From positions 480,750 through 544,749 of the forward strand of contig NZ_BMQQ01000001.1 of assembly GCF_014648195.1 (NCBI RefSeq): a stretch of DNA of 64,000 nucleotides, in the 5' to 3' direction. Every line of letters begins with the position of its first letter. Position 1 is the first letter of the stretch. This document shows, one piece after another, positions 50,170-59,729 of this stretch. A program made the position numbers and the translations under genes. Below the pieces are notes generated by a model. The model did not search any database and had not been told where the DNA came from. It saw nothing but the letters and a program-made list of their open reading frames with translations. This stretch comes from Streptomyces purpureus (lineage in GTDB: Bacteria > Actinomycetota > Actinomycetes > Streptomycetales > Streptomycetaceae).

Positions 50170-51138
50170 ATGCAGGCATGGCGAGTGCACGACAACGGCG
50201 AGCCGGGCGAGGTGATGCGGCTCGACGACACGGACCGGCCCACCCCCGGCCCCGGGCAGGTGCTGCTGAAAGTGAGCGCCGCCAACGTCAACTTCCCCGA
50301 CGCGCTGCTCTGCCGCGGCCACTACCAGCTCCGGCCCCCGCTGCCCTTCACGCCCGGTGTGGAGATCTGCGCCCGGACCGAGGACGGCCGCCGTGTCCTC
50401 GCCACCCCCGCCCTTCCCCACGGCGGCTTCGCCGAGTACGCCGTCGCCGACGAGGCGGCCCTGCTCCCCGCCCCCGACGCGCTCGACGACGCCGAGGCCG
50501 CGGCCCTGCACATCGGCTACCAGACCGGCTGGTTCGGACTGCACCGCAGGGCCGGGCTCACCGAGGGCGAGACGCTGCTCGTGCACGCCGCCGCCGGGGG
50601 CGTCGGCAGCGCCGCCGTCCAGCTCGGCAAGGCGGCCGGCGCCCGGGTCATCGGCGTCGTCGGCGGCGCCGGCAAGGCCGTCGTGGTCCGGGAACTGGGC
50701 TGCGACGTCGTCGTCGACCGGCACACCGACGACGTCGTCGCCGCCGTCAAGGAGGCCACCGGCGGACGCGGCGCCGACGTCGTCTACGACCCCGTCGGCG
50801 GCGACGCCTACACCCAGTCCGCCAAGTGCGTGGCCTTCGAAGGCCGGATCGTGGTCGTCGGCTTCGCGAGCGGCACCATCCCCACGCCCGCCCTCAACCA
50901 CGCCCTCGTCAAGAACTACGCGGTCCTCGGCCTGCACTGGGGCCTGTACAACCAGCACGACCCCGCCGCCGTCCGCCGCTGCCACGACACCCTGACCGCC
51001 TACGCCTCCAAGGGCCTGATCAAGCCCCTGGTCAGCGAGCGGGTGCCGCTCGCCTCGGCCGCCACCGCCGTCCAGCGGGTCGCCGACGGCACCACCACCG
51101 GCCGGGTCGTGGTCCTCCCGGAAGGAGCCGCCAAGTGA
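50170..51138 (+). CDS. NADPH:quinone-oxidoreductase-like protein (MDR superfamily)
   Basis: 322 residues from the ATG at 50170, with GGAGG seven bases upstream. The Rossmann motif is HAAAGGVGSAAVQLGKAAGA, and PFTPGVEICARTEDGRRVLA shows the zinc-free quinone oxidoreductase type. DVVYDPVGGDAYTQS is another family mark. It is the first gene of a three-gene operon: its stop overlaps the first acyl-CoA dehydrogenase start as GTGA. It could act on enoyl-type intermediates of the same pathway. A TetR-like operator lies just upstream. Confidence 0.9.
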   Translation: MQAWRVHDNGEPGEVMRLDDTDRPTPGPGQVLLKVSAANVNFPDALLCRGHYQLRPPLPFTPGVEICARTEDGRRVLATPALPHGGFAEYAVADEAALLPAPDALDDAEAAALHIGYQTGWFGLHRRAGLTEGETLLVHAAAGGVGSAAVQLGKAAGARVIGVVGGAGKAVVVRELGCDVVVDRHTDDVVAAVKEATGGRGADVVYDPVGGDAYTQSAKCVAFEGRIVVVGFASGTIPTPALNHALVKNYAVLGLHWGLYNQHDPAAVRRCHDTLTAYASKGLIKPLVSERVPLASAATAVQRVADGTTTGRVVVLPEGAAK

Positions 51139-52316
51139 CCGACGCCGCCGAACTCCGCGACCGTACCCGCGCGCTGCTCCGGGCCCATCCGCCCGCCACC
51201 ACGGACCGTACCGACTTCCTGCGCGCCCGCTTCGACGCCGGACTCGCCTGGGTCCACTACCCGCCGGGCCTCGGCGGCCTCGGCGCGCCGCGCTCCCTCC
51301 AGAGCGTCGTCGACGGCGAACTCGCCGCCGCGGCCGCACCCGACAACGACCCGCGCCGGATCGGCATCGGCCTCGGCATGGCCGCGCCGACACTCCTCGC
51401 GCACGGCTCCGACGAGGTCAAACAGCGCTTCCTGCGCCCCCTGTGGGTCGGTGAGGAGGTGTGGTGCCAGCTCTTCTCCGAGCCCGGCGCCGGATCGGAC
51501 CTCGCCGCGCTCTCCACCCGCGCCGTCCGCGACGGCGCCGACTGGGTCGTCAACGGCCAGAAGGTGTGGACGTCCAGCGCGCACGTCGCCCGCTGGGCGA
51601 TCCTGATCGCCCGCACCGACCCTGACGTCCCCAAGCACCAGGGCCTCACCTACTTCATCTGTGACATGTCACACCCCGGTGTGGAGGTCCGCCCGCTGCG
51701 CCAGATCACCGGCGAGGCCGAGTTCAACGAGGTCTTCCTCACCGACGTCCGCATCCCGGACGCGCACCGCCTCGGCGGGACCGGCGACGGCTGGCGGGTC
51801 GCCCAGACCACCCTGATGAACGAACGCGTCTCCATCGGCGGCGCCCGCCTCCCCCGCGAAGGCGGCATGATCGGGCCGGTCGCCACGGCCTGGCGCGAGC
51901 GCCCCGAGCTGCGCACCCACGACCTCCACCAGCGGCTGCTGGCCCTCTGGGTCGAGGCCGAGGTGGCCAGGCTCACCGGCGAACGGCTGCGCCAGCAGCT
52001 CGTCGCGGGCGAGCCCGGCCCCGAGGGCAGCGGCATGAAGCTCCAGTTCGCCCGCCTGAACCAGGAGATCAGCGGCCTGGAAGTGGAACTCCTCGGCGAG
52101 GAGGGGCTGTTGTACGACGACTGGACCCTGTGCCGCCCGGAACTGGTCGACTTCACCGGCCGTGAGGCCGGATACCGCTATCTGCGCTCCAAGGGCAACT
52201 CGATCGAGGGCGGTACGAGCGAGGTGCTCCTGAACATCATCGCCGAGCGCGTCCTGCGCCTTCCCGCCGAGCCCCGCACCGACAAGGACGTCGCCTGGAA
52301 GGACCTGACCCGATGA
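51135..52316 (+). CDS. Acyl-CoA dehydrogenase
   Basis: 393 residues from a GTG at 51135, overlapping the previous stop by four bases. FAD-binding and substrate motifs are clear: CQLFSEPGAGSDLAALSTRA, VVNGQKVWTSSAHVARWAIL, and the C-terminal LRSKGNSIEGGTSEVLLNII. The usual base is probably in the C-terminal helical domain and I did not locate it. It is paired with a second, shorter acyl-CoA dehydrogenase subunit gene, and the two probably form a heteromeric enzyme for a carboxylated or ring-bearing CoA ester. Confidence 0.92.
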   Translation: MTDAAELRDRTRALLRAHPPATTDRTDFLRARFDAGLAWVHYPPGLGGLGAPRSLQSVVDGELAAAAAPDNDPRRIGIGLGMAAPTLLAHGSDEVKQRFLRPLWVGEEVWCQLFSEPGAGSDLAALSTRAVRDGADWVVNGQKVWTSSAHVARWAILIARTDPDVPKHQGLTYFICDMSHPGVEVRPLRQITGEAEFNEVFLTDVRIPDAHRLGGTGDGWRVAQTTLMNERVSIGGARLPREGGMIGPVATAWRERPELRTHDLHQRLLALWVEAEVARLTGERLRQQLVAGEPGPEGSGMKLQFARLNQEISGLEVELLGEEGLLYDDWTLCRPELVDFTGREAGYRYLRSKGNSIEGGTSEVLLNIIAERVLRLPAEPRTDKDVAWKDLTR

Positions 52317-53404
52317 GCGCACAGCCCGACCTCCTGTACTCCGGGACCGAGAACGACCTGAGGGCCGCCGTACGCTCCCTGCTCACCGACCGGGCCGACA
52401 CACCCGCCCTCCTCGCGCGCGTGGAGAGCGGCGACCCGTACGACACCAGCCTCTGGGACACCCTCGCCGCGGGGATCGGCGCCGCCGGGCTGCTGATCCC
52501 GGAGAAGCTCGGCGGCCAGGGGGCGGGCCACCGCGAGGCCGCGGTGGTGCTCGAGGAGCTGGGCCGGGCGGTGACCCCGGCGCCGTACCTCACCGGATCC
52601 GTCGTCGCCACCGAGATGCTGCTCGCCCTCGACACCCAGGCTCCCGAGGTCGCCGACCTCCTCGAAGCCCTCGCCACCGGGCACCGTGTCGCCGTACCCG
52701 CCCTCCCGCTCACCACCGCCCCGGACGACGCACCGCCCGCCGGCGGGCCGGTGAACGCCGTCGCCGACGCCGTACGCGCCGACGTCCTGCTGGTGCCGCG
52801 GCCCGACGGCCTCTACGCCGTCGAAGCGGCGGAGGTGACGCTCACCCCGCAGACACCGCTCGACCTGACCCGCCCCCTCGCCACCGTCGCACCCCTCGGC
52901 GAGGACACTCCCGGCACGCGCATCGCCGACGCGCCCACCGCCCGCGCCGCCGTGCGCCGGGGCCTGCTGGCGGGTGCGGGCCTGCTCGCCTCCGAACAGC
53001 TCGGTCTCGCCGAGTGGTGCCTGGAGGAGAGCGTCCGCCACACCCGTGAACGCCACCAGTTCAACCGGCCGGTCGGCTCCTTCCAGGCGCTCAAGCACCG
53101 CATGGCCCAGCTCTGGGTGGAGATCGTCAACGCCCGCGCGGCGGCCCGCGCCGCCGCCGACGCGCTGGCCACCGGCAGCCCCGACACCCCGCTGGCGGTC
53201 GCCCTCGCCCAGGCGTACTGCTCCCAGGTCGCCGTGCACGCCGCCGAGGAGTGCGTCCAGCTGCACGGCGGCATCGGCATGACCTGGGAGCACCCGGCCC
53301 ATCTGGCGCTCAAGCGGGCCAAGGCGGACTCCCTGGCCTTCGGCACCCCCGGCCGGCACCGCCAGAGCCTGGCCACCCTGGCCGACCTGCCCGCGCCCGG
53401 CTGA
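52313..53404 (+). CDS. Acyl-CoA dehydrogenase (second subunit)
   Basis: 363 residues from the ATG at 52313 (4-bp overlap). It keeps the N-terminal helical domain (GIGAAGLLIPEKLGGQGAGH), but the middle FAD beta-domain is short and divergent. The C-terminal helices are normal (ESVRHTRERHQFNRPVGSFQ then ALKHRMAQLWVEIVNARAAA) with ECVQLHGGIGMTWEHPAHLA. It lacks the SEPGAGSD motif, so it probably cannot act alone and pairs with the gene upstream, as in heterotetrameric dehydrogenases of steroid and aromatic degradation. The operon ends here. Confidence 0.9.
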   Translation: MSAQPDLLYSGTENDLRAAVRSLLTDRADTPALLARVESGDPYDTSLWDTLAAGIGAAGLLIPEKLGGQGAGHREAAVVLEELGRAVTPAPYLTGSVVATEMLLALDTQAPEVADLLEALATGHRVAVPALPLTTAPDDAPPAGGPVNAVADAVRADVLLVPRPDGLYAVEAAEVTLTPQTPLDLTRPLATVAPLGEDTPGTRIADAPTARAAVRRGLLAGAGLLASEQLGLAEWCLEESVRHTRERHQFNRPVGSFQALKHRMAQLWVEIVNARAAARAAADALATGSPDTPLAVALAQAYCSQVAVHAAEECVQLHGGIGMTWEHPAHLALKRAKADSLAFGTPGRHRQSLATLADLPAPG

Positions 53405-53511
53405 ACCCAGGCCCCCTCAGGTAAGGGGTCAGTGGGCCATCCACCCCTCTACATGCTGTTTAATTGCGTGTCGTTTGCAGAAGCAGCTGATCTTCACGAG
53501 GGAAGTGGGAC

Positions 53512-55110
53512 ATGACCGCCCGATCCATACGCGCAGCGGCCGCCGCGACGCTGGCCGGGGCCCTGGCCCTCACCGCGGCGGCCTGCTCGAACCCGGGCGG
53601 GTCCGCCGCGGGCTCCGGTGGCGCCAAGGACTCCGCGGTCGTGGGCATCGCCTACGAGCCCGAGACCCTCAGCCCTCTGCTCGGCTACGGCAAGGACGGC
53701 AACTCCAAGATCTTCGACGGGCTGCTCGCCTTCAACCGCGCCATGAAGCTCAGGCCCGCCCTCGCCGTGGCGCTCCCCGAGGTGTCCAAGGACGGGCTGA
53801 CGTACACGTACAAGCTCCGCAAGGGCGTGACCTTCAGCGACGGCAAGCCCTTCACGGCCAAGGACGTCGTCTTCACCTACCGCACGATCCTCGACCCGAA
53901 GACGAACAACCCCTCCAAGACCGAACTCGACGCGCTGGCGGACGTGAAGGCCGTCGGCGACGACACCGTCGTCTTCACCCTCAAGTACCCCTACGCTGCG
54001 TTCGCCGAGCGGACCGTCCTCGGCATCGCCCCCCAGCACGCCGCGGCCGGACAGGACGTCAACTCCGGCGCATTCACCACCAAGCCCATCGGCACCGGCC
54101 CGTACATCCTCACCGGCTGGTCCAAGGGAGAGAAGATCAGCTTCAAGGCCAACCCCCGCTACTGGGGCGGCGCTCCGGCCGTGAAGAAGTTCACGATGGC
54201 GATCATCAAGGACGACGACGTCCGCGCCACCCGGCTGCGCTCCGGCGACCTGGACGGCGCGATCCTGCCGCCGAACCTCGCCAAGGGGTTCAAGAACGAC
54301 AGGGGCCGCAAGACCTACGAGGCCCACACGTACGACTACCGCACCGTGACCCTGCCGACCCACAACAAGGTCGCCGGGGACACCGCCGTCCGCCAGGCCC
54401 TCGACGTCGCCGTCGACCGCCAGGCCATGGTCGACAAGATCCTCGAAGGCGCCGGAAAGCCCGCCTACGGACCGGTCCCCACCGACAGCGAGTGGTTCGC
54501 CACGGGCACCGAGCGCACCCACGACCTCGCCAAGGCCAAGAAGATCCTCGACGACGCCGGCTGGAAGCCCGGCCCCGACGGCGTCCGGGTCAAGAACGGC
54601 GTCCGCGCCGCGTTCCCGCTCTGGTACCTCTCCGGCGACAAGCTCCGCCAGGACCACGCCCTCGCCTACGCCTCCGACGCCAAGAAGGCCGGCATCGACA
54701 TCAAGACCCAGGCCGGCACCTGGGAGGTCATCGAACCCCGGATGAAGGACGACGCCGTCCTCGCCGGCGGCGGCTCGCCCGGCGACCCCGACTTCGACCA
54801 GTACCTCCTGCTCCACTCCACCCTCGCCGGCGACGGCTTCAACAACATGGCCCGCTACGCCGACAAGACCGTCGACAAGGCGCTCGACGACGGCCGCAGG
54901 ACCAACGACAAGGCCGCCCGCAAGGCCGCCTACGACACCGTCCAGCGCCAACTGGTCAAGAACCCCGGCTACACCTTCCTCACCCACATCGACCACCTCT
55001 ACGTCGTCAACGACAAGTGGGACGGCCTGACCACCCAGGTCGAACCGCACGACCACGGACTCGCCTCCGGCCCGTGGTGGAACGTCGAGATCTGGAAGCC
55101 CAAGAAGTGA
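53512..55110 (+). CDS. Peptide/nickel-type ABC transporter solute-binding lipoprotein
   Basis: 532 residues from the ATG at 53512, preceded by GAGGGAAG. A lipoprotein signal ends in LTAAAC at about residue 25. The family 5 (DppA/OppA/NikA) fold shows LSPLLGYGKDGNSKIFDGLL, YKLRKGVTFSDGKPFTAKDV, and KPIGTGPYILTGW. It probably delivers peptides or another small ligand to the permeases encoded next. Its stop overlaps the first permease start as GTGA. The operon begins here, after a 107-bp gap holding A/T-rich sequence likely to be the promoter. Confidence 0.92.
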   Translation: MTARSIRAAAAATLAGALALTAAACSNPGGSAAGSGGAKDSAVVGIAYEPETLSPLLGYGKDGNSKIFDGLLAFNRAMKLRPALAVALPEVSKDGLTYTYKLRKGVTFSDGKPFTAKDVVFTYRTILDPKTNNPSKTELDALADVKAVGDDTVVFTLKYPYAAFAERTVLGIAPQHAAAGQDVNSGAFTTKPIGTGPYILTGWSKGEKISFKANPRYWGGAPAVKKFTMAIIKDDDVRATRLRSGDLDGAILPPNLAKGFKNDRGRKTYEAHTYDYRTVTLPTHNKVAGDTAVRQALDVAVDRQAMVDKILEGAGKPAYGPVPTDSEWFATGTERTHDLAKAKKILDDAGWKPGPDGVRVKNGVRAAFPLWYLSGDKLRQDHALAYASDAKKAGIDIKTQAGTWEVIEPRMKDDAVLAGGGSPGDPDFDQYLLLHSTLAGDGFNNMARYADKTVDKALDDGRRTNDKAARKAAYDTVQRQLVKNPGYTFLTHIDHLYVVNDKWDGLTTQVEPHDHGLASGPWWNVEIWKPKK

Positions 55111-56099
55111 GCCGCCGCCTCCCCTGGGGGGCGATGGCCCGGATGACGGGACGGCGGGCCCTGTTCGCCGTCCCCGTCCTGCTGACCGTGACCTTCGCGG
55201 TCTTCGCCGTCGCCGCGGCCTCGCCCTTCGACCCCGTCAAGGCCTACGCCGGCACCGCCGGACTCACCGCCTCCCAGGACACCCTCGACCAGCTCCGCGC
55301 CAACCTCGGCGCCGACCAGCCGCTCGTGGCCCGCTGGTGGAACTGGCTCACCGCCGCCCTCGGTGGCGACCTCGGCGACTCCAGTGTGATGCGCCAGCCC
55401 GTCGCCGACGTCATCGGCGAACGCATCGGCTGGTCCGCGCTGCTCGCCGCCACCGCCTTCCTCGTCGCGATCCTGCTCGGCACCGCCCTCGGCGTCCTCG
55501 CCGCCCGCCGCCAGGGCGGCCTACTCGACCGCTGCGTCAGCTCCGCCGCGTACACCCTGGAGGCCGCCCCCGCCTTCTGGCTGGGCCTGCTCGCCATCTG
55601 GTTCTTCGCGCTCAAGCTCGGCGTGCTCCCGGCCGGAGGCCTCACCGACACCGCGAGCGACACCGTCACCGCCGGGCAGGTCGCGAGCCATCTCGTGCTG
55701 CCCGCCCTGGTCCTCGGCGTCTCCCAACTGCCCTGGTTCTTCCTGTACGTCCGCCAGGGCGTCGCCGACGCACTCGACGAGGACCCCGTACGCGGGGCAC
55801 GCGCGCGTGGCCTGAGCGAACGGACCGTCCTGCTCGGCCACGCCCTGCGCTCCGGCATGCTGCCGATGCTCACCCTCGTCGGCTCCCGCGTCCCCGAACT
55901 CATCACCGGCGCCCTGCTCGTCGAGACCGTGTTCAGCTGGCCCGGTATCGCCGCCGCCACCGTCCAGGCCGCCACCTCCGTCGACTTCCCGCTGCTCGCC
56001 GCCCTGACCGTGCTCGCCACGGCCGCGGTGCTCGCCGGGAACCTCCTCTCCGACCTCCTGTACGGACTCGCCGACCCGAGGGTGGGCTTCGATGGCTGA
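55107..56099 (+). CDS. Peptide/nickel-type ABC transporter permease (DppB-like)
   Basis: 330 residues from a GTG at 55107, overlapping the binding-protein stop. About six helices, an extracytoplasmic loop after helix 1 (LDQLRANLGADQPLVARWWN, as in DppB), and the EAA loop ARARGLSERTVLLGHALRSG. The next permease start lies eight bases inside its end. The two form the membrane channel. Confidence 0.92.
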   Translation: MSRRLPWGAMARMTGRRALFAVPVLLTVTFAVFAVAAASPFDPVKAYAGTAGLTASQDTLDQLRANLGADQPLVARWWNWLTAALGGDLGDSSVMRQPVADVIGERIGWSALLAATAFLVAILLGTALGVLAARRQGGLLDRCVSSAAYTLEAAPAFWLGLLAIWFFALKLGVLPAGGLTDTASDTVTAGQVASHLVLPALVLGVSQLPWFFLYVRQGVADALDEDPVRGARARGLSERTVLLGHALRSGMLPMLTLVGSRVPELITGALLVETVFSWPGIAAATVQAATSVDFPLLAALTVLATAAVLAGNLLSDLLYGLADPRVGFDG

Positions 56100-56958
56100 G
56101 CTCACCTGGATCTCCCGCGGCCGGACCCGCCGCTCCACCCGCACCGTCCGGCTCACCGCCTCCGCCGTCGTCGTGGTGGCCGTCGCACTCGCCGTCCTGA
56201 TCGTCCCGCCGCTCGTCCAGCTCGACGAACAGGCCGTCGACCTGGCGAACAAACTCCAGCCGCCGTCGCCCGCGCACCCCTTCGGCACCGACGACGTCGG
56301 CCGCGACCTGCTGCTGCGCTGCGTCTACGGACTGCGGATCTCCCTGCTCGTCGGCCTGGTCGCGGCGCTCGTCGCCACCGTCATCGGCACGGCGGTCGGC
56401 GCCGCCGCGGCGGCCTTCGGCGGCTGGACCGACCGCGTCGTGATGAGGATCGTCGACGCCTTCTCGTCCGTACCGCACCTGCTGCTCGGCATCTTCATCG
56501 TGGCCATGTTCCGCCCCGGCGTCTGGCCCGTCATCGTCTCCGTCGCGCTCACCCACTGGCTGTCCACCGCCCGGATCGTCCGCTCCGAGGTGCTCTCCCT
56601 GCGGGCCCGGCCCTTCGTCGACGCGGCGATCTCCGGCGGCGCCTCCCGGCGGCGGGTCATCGTCCGCCACCTGCTGCCCGCCGTACTGCCGCAGGCAGGG
56701 CTCGCCGCCGTCCTGATGGTGCCGCACGCCATGTGGCACGAGTCCGCGCTCTCCTTCCTCGGTCTCGGCCTGCCCAGCCACCAGGCAAGCCTCGGCAACC
56801 TCGTGCAGACCGCGCGCTCCTCGCTCCTCGCCGGGGACTGGTGGCCGACGCTCTTCCCCGGCCTCCTCCTGATCGTCCCGACCCTCGCCATCGCCGGCCT
56901 CGCCGGCGCCTGGCGGGAACGGATCAACCCGCGCCGCCGATCGGAGCTGATGCTGTGA
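56092..56958 (+). CDS. Peptide/nickel-type ABC transporter permease (DppC-like)
   Basis: 288 residues from the ATG at 56092, overlapping the previous gene by eight bases. HPFGTDDVGRDLLLRCVYGL is the DppC signature. The EAA loop is ISGGASRRRVIVRHLLPAVL, and about six helices are seen. Its stop overlaps the first ATPase start as GTGA. Confidence 0.92.
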   Translation: MAELTWISRGRTRRSTRTVRLTASAVVVVAVALAVLIVPPLVQLDEQAVDLANKLQPPSPAHPFGTDDVGRDLLLRCVYGLRISLLVGLVAALVATVIGTAVGAAAAAFGGWTDRVVMRIVDAFSSVPHLLLGIFIVAMFRPGVWPVIVSVALTHWLSTARIVRSEVLSLRARPFVDAAISGGASRRRVIVRHLLPAVLPQAGLAAVLMVPHAMWHESALSFLGLGLPSHQASLGNLVQTARSSLLAGDWWPTLFPGLLLIVPTLAIAGLAGAWRERINPRRRSELML

Positions 56959-57920
56959 CCGCGCCCGTCCTCACCCTCGACGGCCTGTCCGTACGGTTCC
57001 GGATGCGCGGCGGCCGCCATGTCGCCGCCGTCTCCGACGCCACCTTCGACCTGGCGGCGGGGGAGTGCCTGGCCCTCGTCGGCGAGAGCGGCTGCGGCAA
57101 GTCCGTCCTCGCCTCCGCGCTGCTCGGCCTGCTCCCCGGCAACGCCCAGACCGCGGGCAGGGCCGTCGTCGACGGCATCGAGCTGCTCGGCGCCGACGAG
57201 AAGACCCTGGCCCGTGCGGTACGGGGCCGGCGCATCGGCCTCGTACCGCAGAGCCCCGCCGCCCACCTCACCCCGGTCAGGACCGTACGGGCCCAGCTGG
57301 AGGAGAGCCTCCGTGAGCTCACCGGCACCCCGCGCCGGGAGCTGCGCCGGGCCGCCGAGGCCGCCGCCGAGCGGGCCTCCTTCCCTGCCGGGCATCTCGA
57401 CCGCTTCCCGCACGAGCTCTCCGGCGGTCTCGCCCAGCGCGCCGCGACCGCCCTCGCCCTCATCGGCGACGCGCCGCTGCTGCTCGCCGACGAACCCACC
57501 ACCGGGCTCGACCGGCCGCTCGTGGACCGTACCGTCGACGAGCTGCGCCGCCACGCCGACGACGGCCGCGCCCTGCTGATGATCACCCACGATCTCGCGG
57601 CGGCCGCGCGGATCGCGGACCGGGTCGCCGTGATGTACGCGGGCCGGATCGTCGAACTCGCCGCCGCGCCGGACTTCTTCGGCGAGCCCGGCCCCCGCCA
57701 TCCGTACGCCCGAGGGCTGCTCGCCGCCCTGCCCGAGCGGGACTTCACCCCCGTCCCCGGCCTGCCGCCCGAGCTCGGCGACCTCCCCCGGGGCTGCGCG
57801 TTCGCGGCCCGCTGCGCCCGGGCGGACGACCGGTGCGAGGAGCGGCCGCGCTTCACCGCGGGGATCGCCTGCCACCACCCCGTCGGCCTGAGCACCCGCC
57901 TGGAGGGGCACCGTGCTTGA
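56955..57920 (+). CDS. Peptide/nickel-type ABC transporter ATPase (DppD-like)
   Basis: 321 residues from a GTG at 56955. Walker A GESGCGKS, signature ELSGGLAQRAATALAL, Walker B LLLADEPTTGLD and THD are intact. The C-terminal cysteines (GCAFAARCARADDRCEERPR, then IACHH) match the DppD/OppD iron-sulfur or zinc-like motif. It works with the smaller ATPase encoded next, whose start overlaps by eight bases. The signature has LSGGLAQ instead of LSGGQ-x-Q, a common variant. Confidence 0.92.
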   Translation: MTAPVLTLDGLSVRFRMRGGRHVAAVSDATFDLAAGECLALVGESGCGKSVLASALLGLLPGNAQTAGRAVVDGIELLGADEKTLARAVRGRRIGLVPQSPAAHLTPVRTVRAQLEESLRELTGTPRRELRRAAEAAAERASFPAGHLDRFPHELSGGLAQRAATALALIGDAPLLLADEPTTGLDRPLVDRTVDELRRHADDGRALLMITHDLAAAARIADRVAVMYAGRIVELAAAPDFFGEPGPRHPYARGLLAALPERDFTPVPGLPPELGDLPRGCAFAARCARADDRCEERPRFTAGIACHHPVGLSTRLEGHRA

Positions 57921-58587
57921 ACTCCACGCCGTCACCGCCGGATACGACCGGCGCAGCCCCGTCTTCCAGGACGCCTCCCTGACCGTCGCGCCCGGTGAGG
58001 CCGTGGGCCTGCTCGGCCCCAGCGGCTGCGGAAAGTCCACCCTCGCGCGCGTGGCGGCCCTGCTGCACCGGCCCGACGCGGGCCGGGTCACCCTCGACGG
58101 CACCGAGGTCCGCGGCTGGCGCCACCGCGCGCCCCGGGCGCTGCGGACCTCGGTCGGTGTCGTCTTCCAGCAGCCCCGGATGTCCGCCGACCCCCGCCTG
58201 CGGCTGCGCGACCTGATCGCCGAACCCCTGCGGGCCACCGGCCGCCGCGCCGAGGCCGACGGCCGGGTCGCCGAGCTGGCCCCGGCCGTCGGCCTCACCG
58301 GCGACCTGCTGGCCCGCCGCCCGCACGAGGTCAGCGACGGCCAGCTCCAACGCGCCTGCCTGGCCCGGGCCCTGGCACTGCGCCCGCGCTGGCTCATCTG
58401 CGACGAGATGACCGCGATGCTCGACGCGTCCACGACGGCGGCGCTGGTCGCCGCCGTCGAGACCTACCGCCGCGGCGAGGGCGCGGGGCTCCTGGCCGTG
58501 GGCCACGACCGGGTACTCCTGGAACGCTGGTGCGACCGCACTCTCGACTGGGAGAACTGCGCCCGCGCCCCCCGGGTAGCGGACTAG
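57913..58587 (+). CDS. Peptide/nickel-type ABC transporter ATPase (short, DppF/NikE-like)
   Basis: 224 residues from a GTG at 57913. Walker A GPSGCGKST, Walker B LICDEMTAMLD and a switch-like GHD are present. The signature reads HEVSDGQLQRACLARALALR, where a Gly-Gly is expected (LSGGQ becomes VSDGQ). It is short, lacking the C-terminal extension of DppF. It is the last gene of the operon and overlaps the convergent beta-lactamase stop by four bases, leaving no intergenic terminator. Confidence 0.88.
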   Translation: MLELHAVTAGYDRRSPVFQDASLTVAPGEAVGLLGPSGCGKSTLARVAALLHRPDAGRVTLDGTEVRGWRHRAPRALRTSVGVVFQQPRMSADPRLRLRDLIAEPLRATGRRAEADGRVAELAPAVGLTGDLLARRPHEVSDGQLQRACLARALALRPRWLICDEMTAMLDASTTAALVAAVETYRRGEGAGLLAVGHDRVLLERWCDRTLDWENCARAPRVAD

Positions 58588-59495
58588 CCGAGCGTCTCCG
58601 CCAGCAGCGCCGCGGTCTTGGCGACCAGGGGGTTGTCGGCCGGGGCGTCCTCCTTGTGCTTGGTCGTGAAGACGGCCATCACGATCGGCGCCTGGCCGGG
58701 CGGCCACACGATGCCCACGTCGTTGTTGCCGCCGTACCGGCCGCCGCCGGTCTTGTCGGCGACGGTCCAGTCGGCCGGCAGCCCCTTGCGGAACCGCTCG
58801 CCGCTGGTGGTGTTGGCGAGCAGCCAGCCGGTGAGGCGCTGCCGGTCCGCCGGCTCCAGGACGTTGCCGAGGGTGAGACGCGCGTACGTCAGGCCGATGG
58901 CGCCGGGCGTGGTGACGTCGGTCTCGCGCCAGGGCTCGGCCGAGTTGAGTTCGGGCTCCCAGCGGTCGAGCCGGGTCGTCCTGTCCCCGATCGAGCGGGC
59001 GAAGGCGGTGATGGCGGTCGGCCCGCCCAGTTCGGTGAGGAGCAGATTCGCCGCCGTGTTGTCGCTGTGGCAGATGGTCGCGTCACACAGCTCCGCGACC
59101 GTCATGCCCTGGGCGAGGTTCTCCTCCTTGCCCGTGATGGGCGACCACCCGGACTTGGTGACGTACGGCGCGGTGTACCGGATACGCCGGGCCAGGAACG
59201 AGCCGTCGTGGTCGAGGTCGCGCAGGACGGCCGCGGCGGCGAGCGTCTTGAAGACCGAGCAGATGGGGAAGTGTTCGTCCGCGCGGTACGCCACGGTCCT
59301 GCCCGTACCCGTGTGGTGGGCGAACACGCCCAGCCGGGCGGAGTGCTGCCGTTCAAGACGCCTGAGCCGCGCGGTGATCGCCTTCCCGCCGGACAGGGCG
59401 TGGGCCGCCCCGGCGGGAGACAGGGCGGCGAGCGCCGCGCCGGCGCCGAGTGCCAGGGCGGTACGGCGGGACGGACGTAAATCGGTGACGTGCAC
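58584..59495 (-). CDS. bla: Class A beta-lactamase, Tat-exported
   Basis: 303 residues from a GTG at 59495. A twin-arginine-type signal (RPSRRTALALGAGAALAALS) is at residues 7-26. Active-site elements: S80-V-F-K83, S144-D-N146, E180 with PELN, K248-T-G250. These are the full class A set, with E180 corresponding to Glu166. The enzyme hydrolyses beta-lactams outside the membrane. A TTA codon at 59478-59480 (codon 6) implies translation depends on bldA. No repressor or sensor gene is adjacent. Confidence 0.92.
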   Translation of the reverse strand: MHVTDLRPSRRTALALGAGAALAALSPAGAAHALSGGKAITARLRRLERQHSARLGVFAHHTGTGRTVAYRADEHFPICSVFKTLAAAAVLRDLDHDGSFLARRIRYTAPYVTKSGWSPITGKEENLAQGMTVAELCDATICHSDNTAANLLLTELGGPTAITAFARSIGDRTTRLDRWEPELNSAEPWRETDVTTPGAIGLTYARLTLGNVLEPADRQRLTGWLLANTTSGERFRKGLPADWTVADKTGGGRYGGNNDVGIVWPPGQAPIVMAVFTTKHKEDAPADNPLVAKTAALLAETLG

Positions 59496-59729
59496 GGTGA
59501 TTCCCTTCAGAAACGATCACTACATACGTCACCACGCGCGCGGGGCCCCGATCGGTTTCGCCGCGCGGGCGAACGGACGTGCGCGAGGGCCCTGAACGAC
59601 TCGGATCCTAAGTCGCCACGCACGACCACCCGTTCGGCGGACATGCCGTACGGCCGGATGACGCCCGTACTCCGCCACACTGGCCGCCGAGCGCCGCATT
59701 TCCCGTGCGGCACAAGGAAGGTGGCGAAG

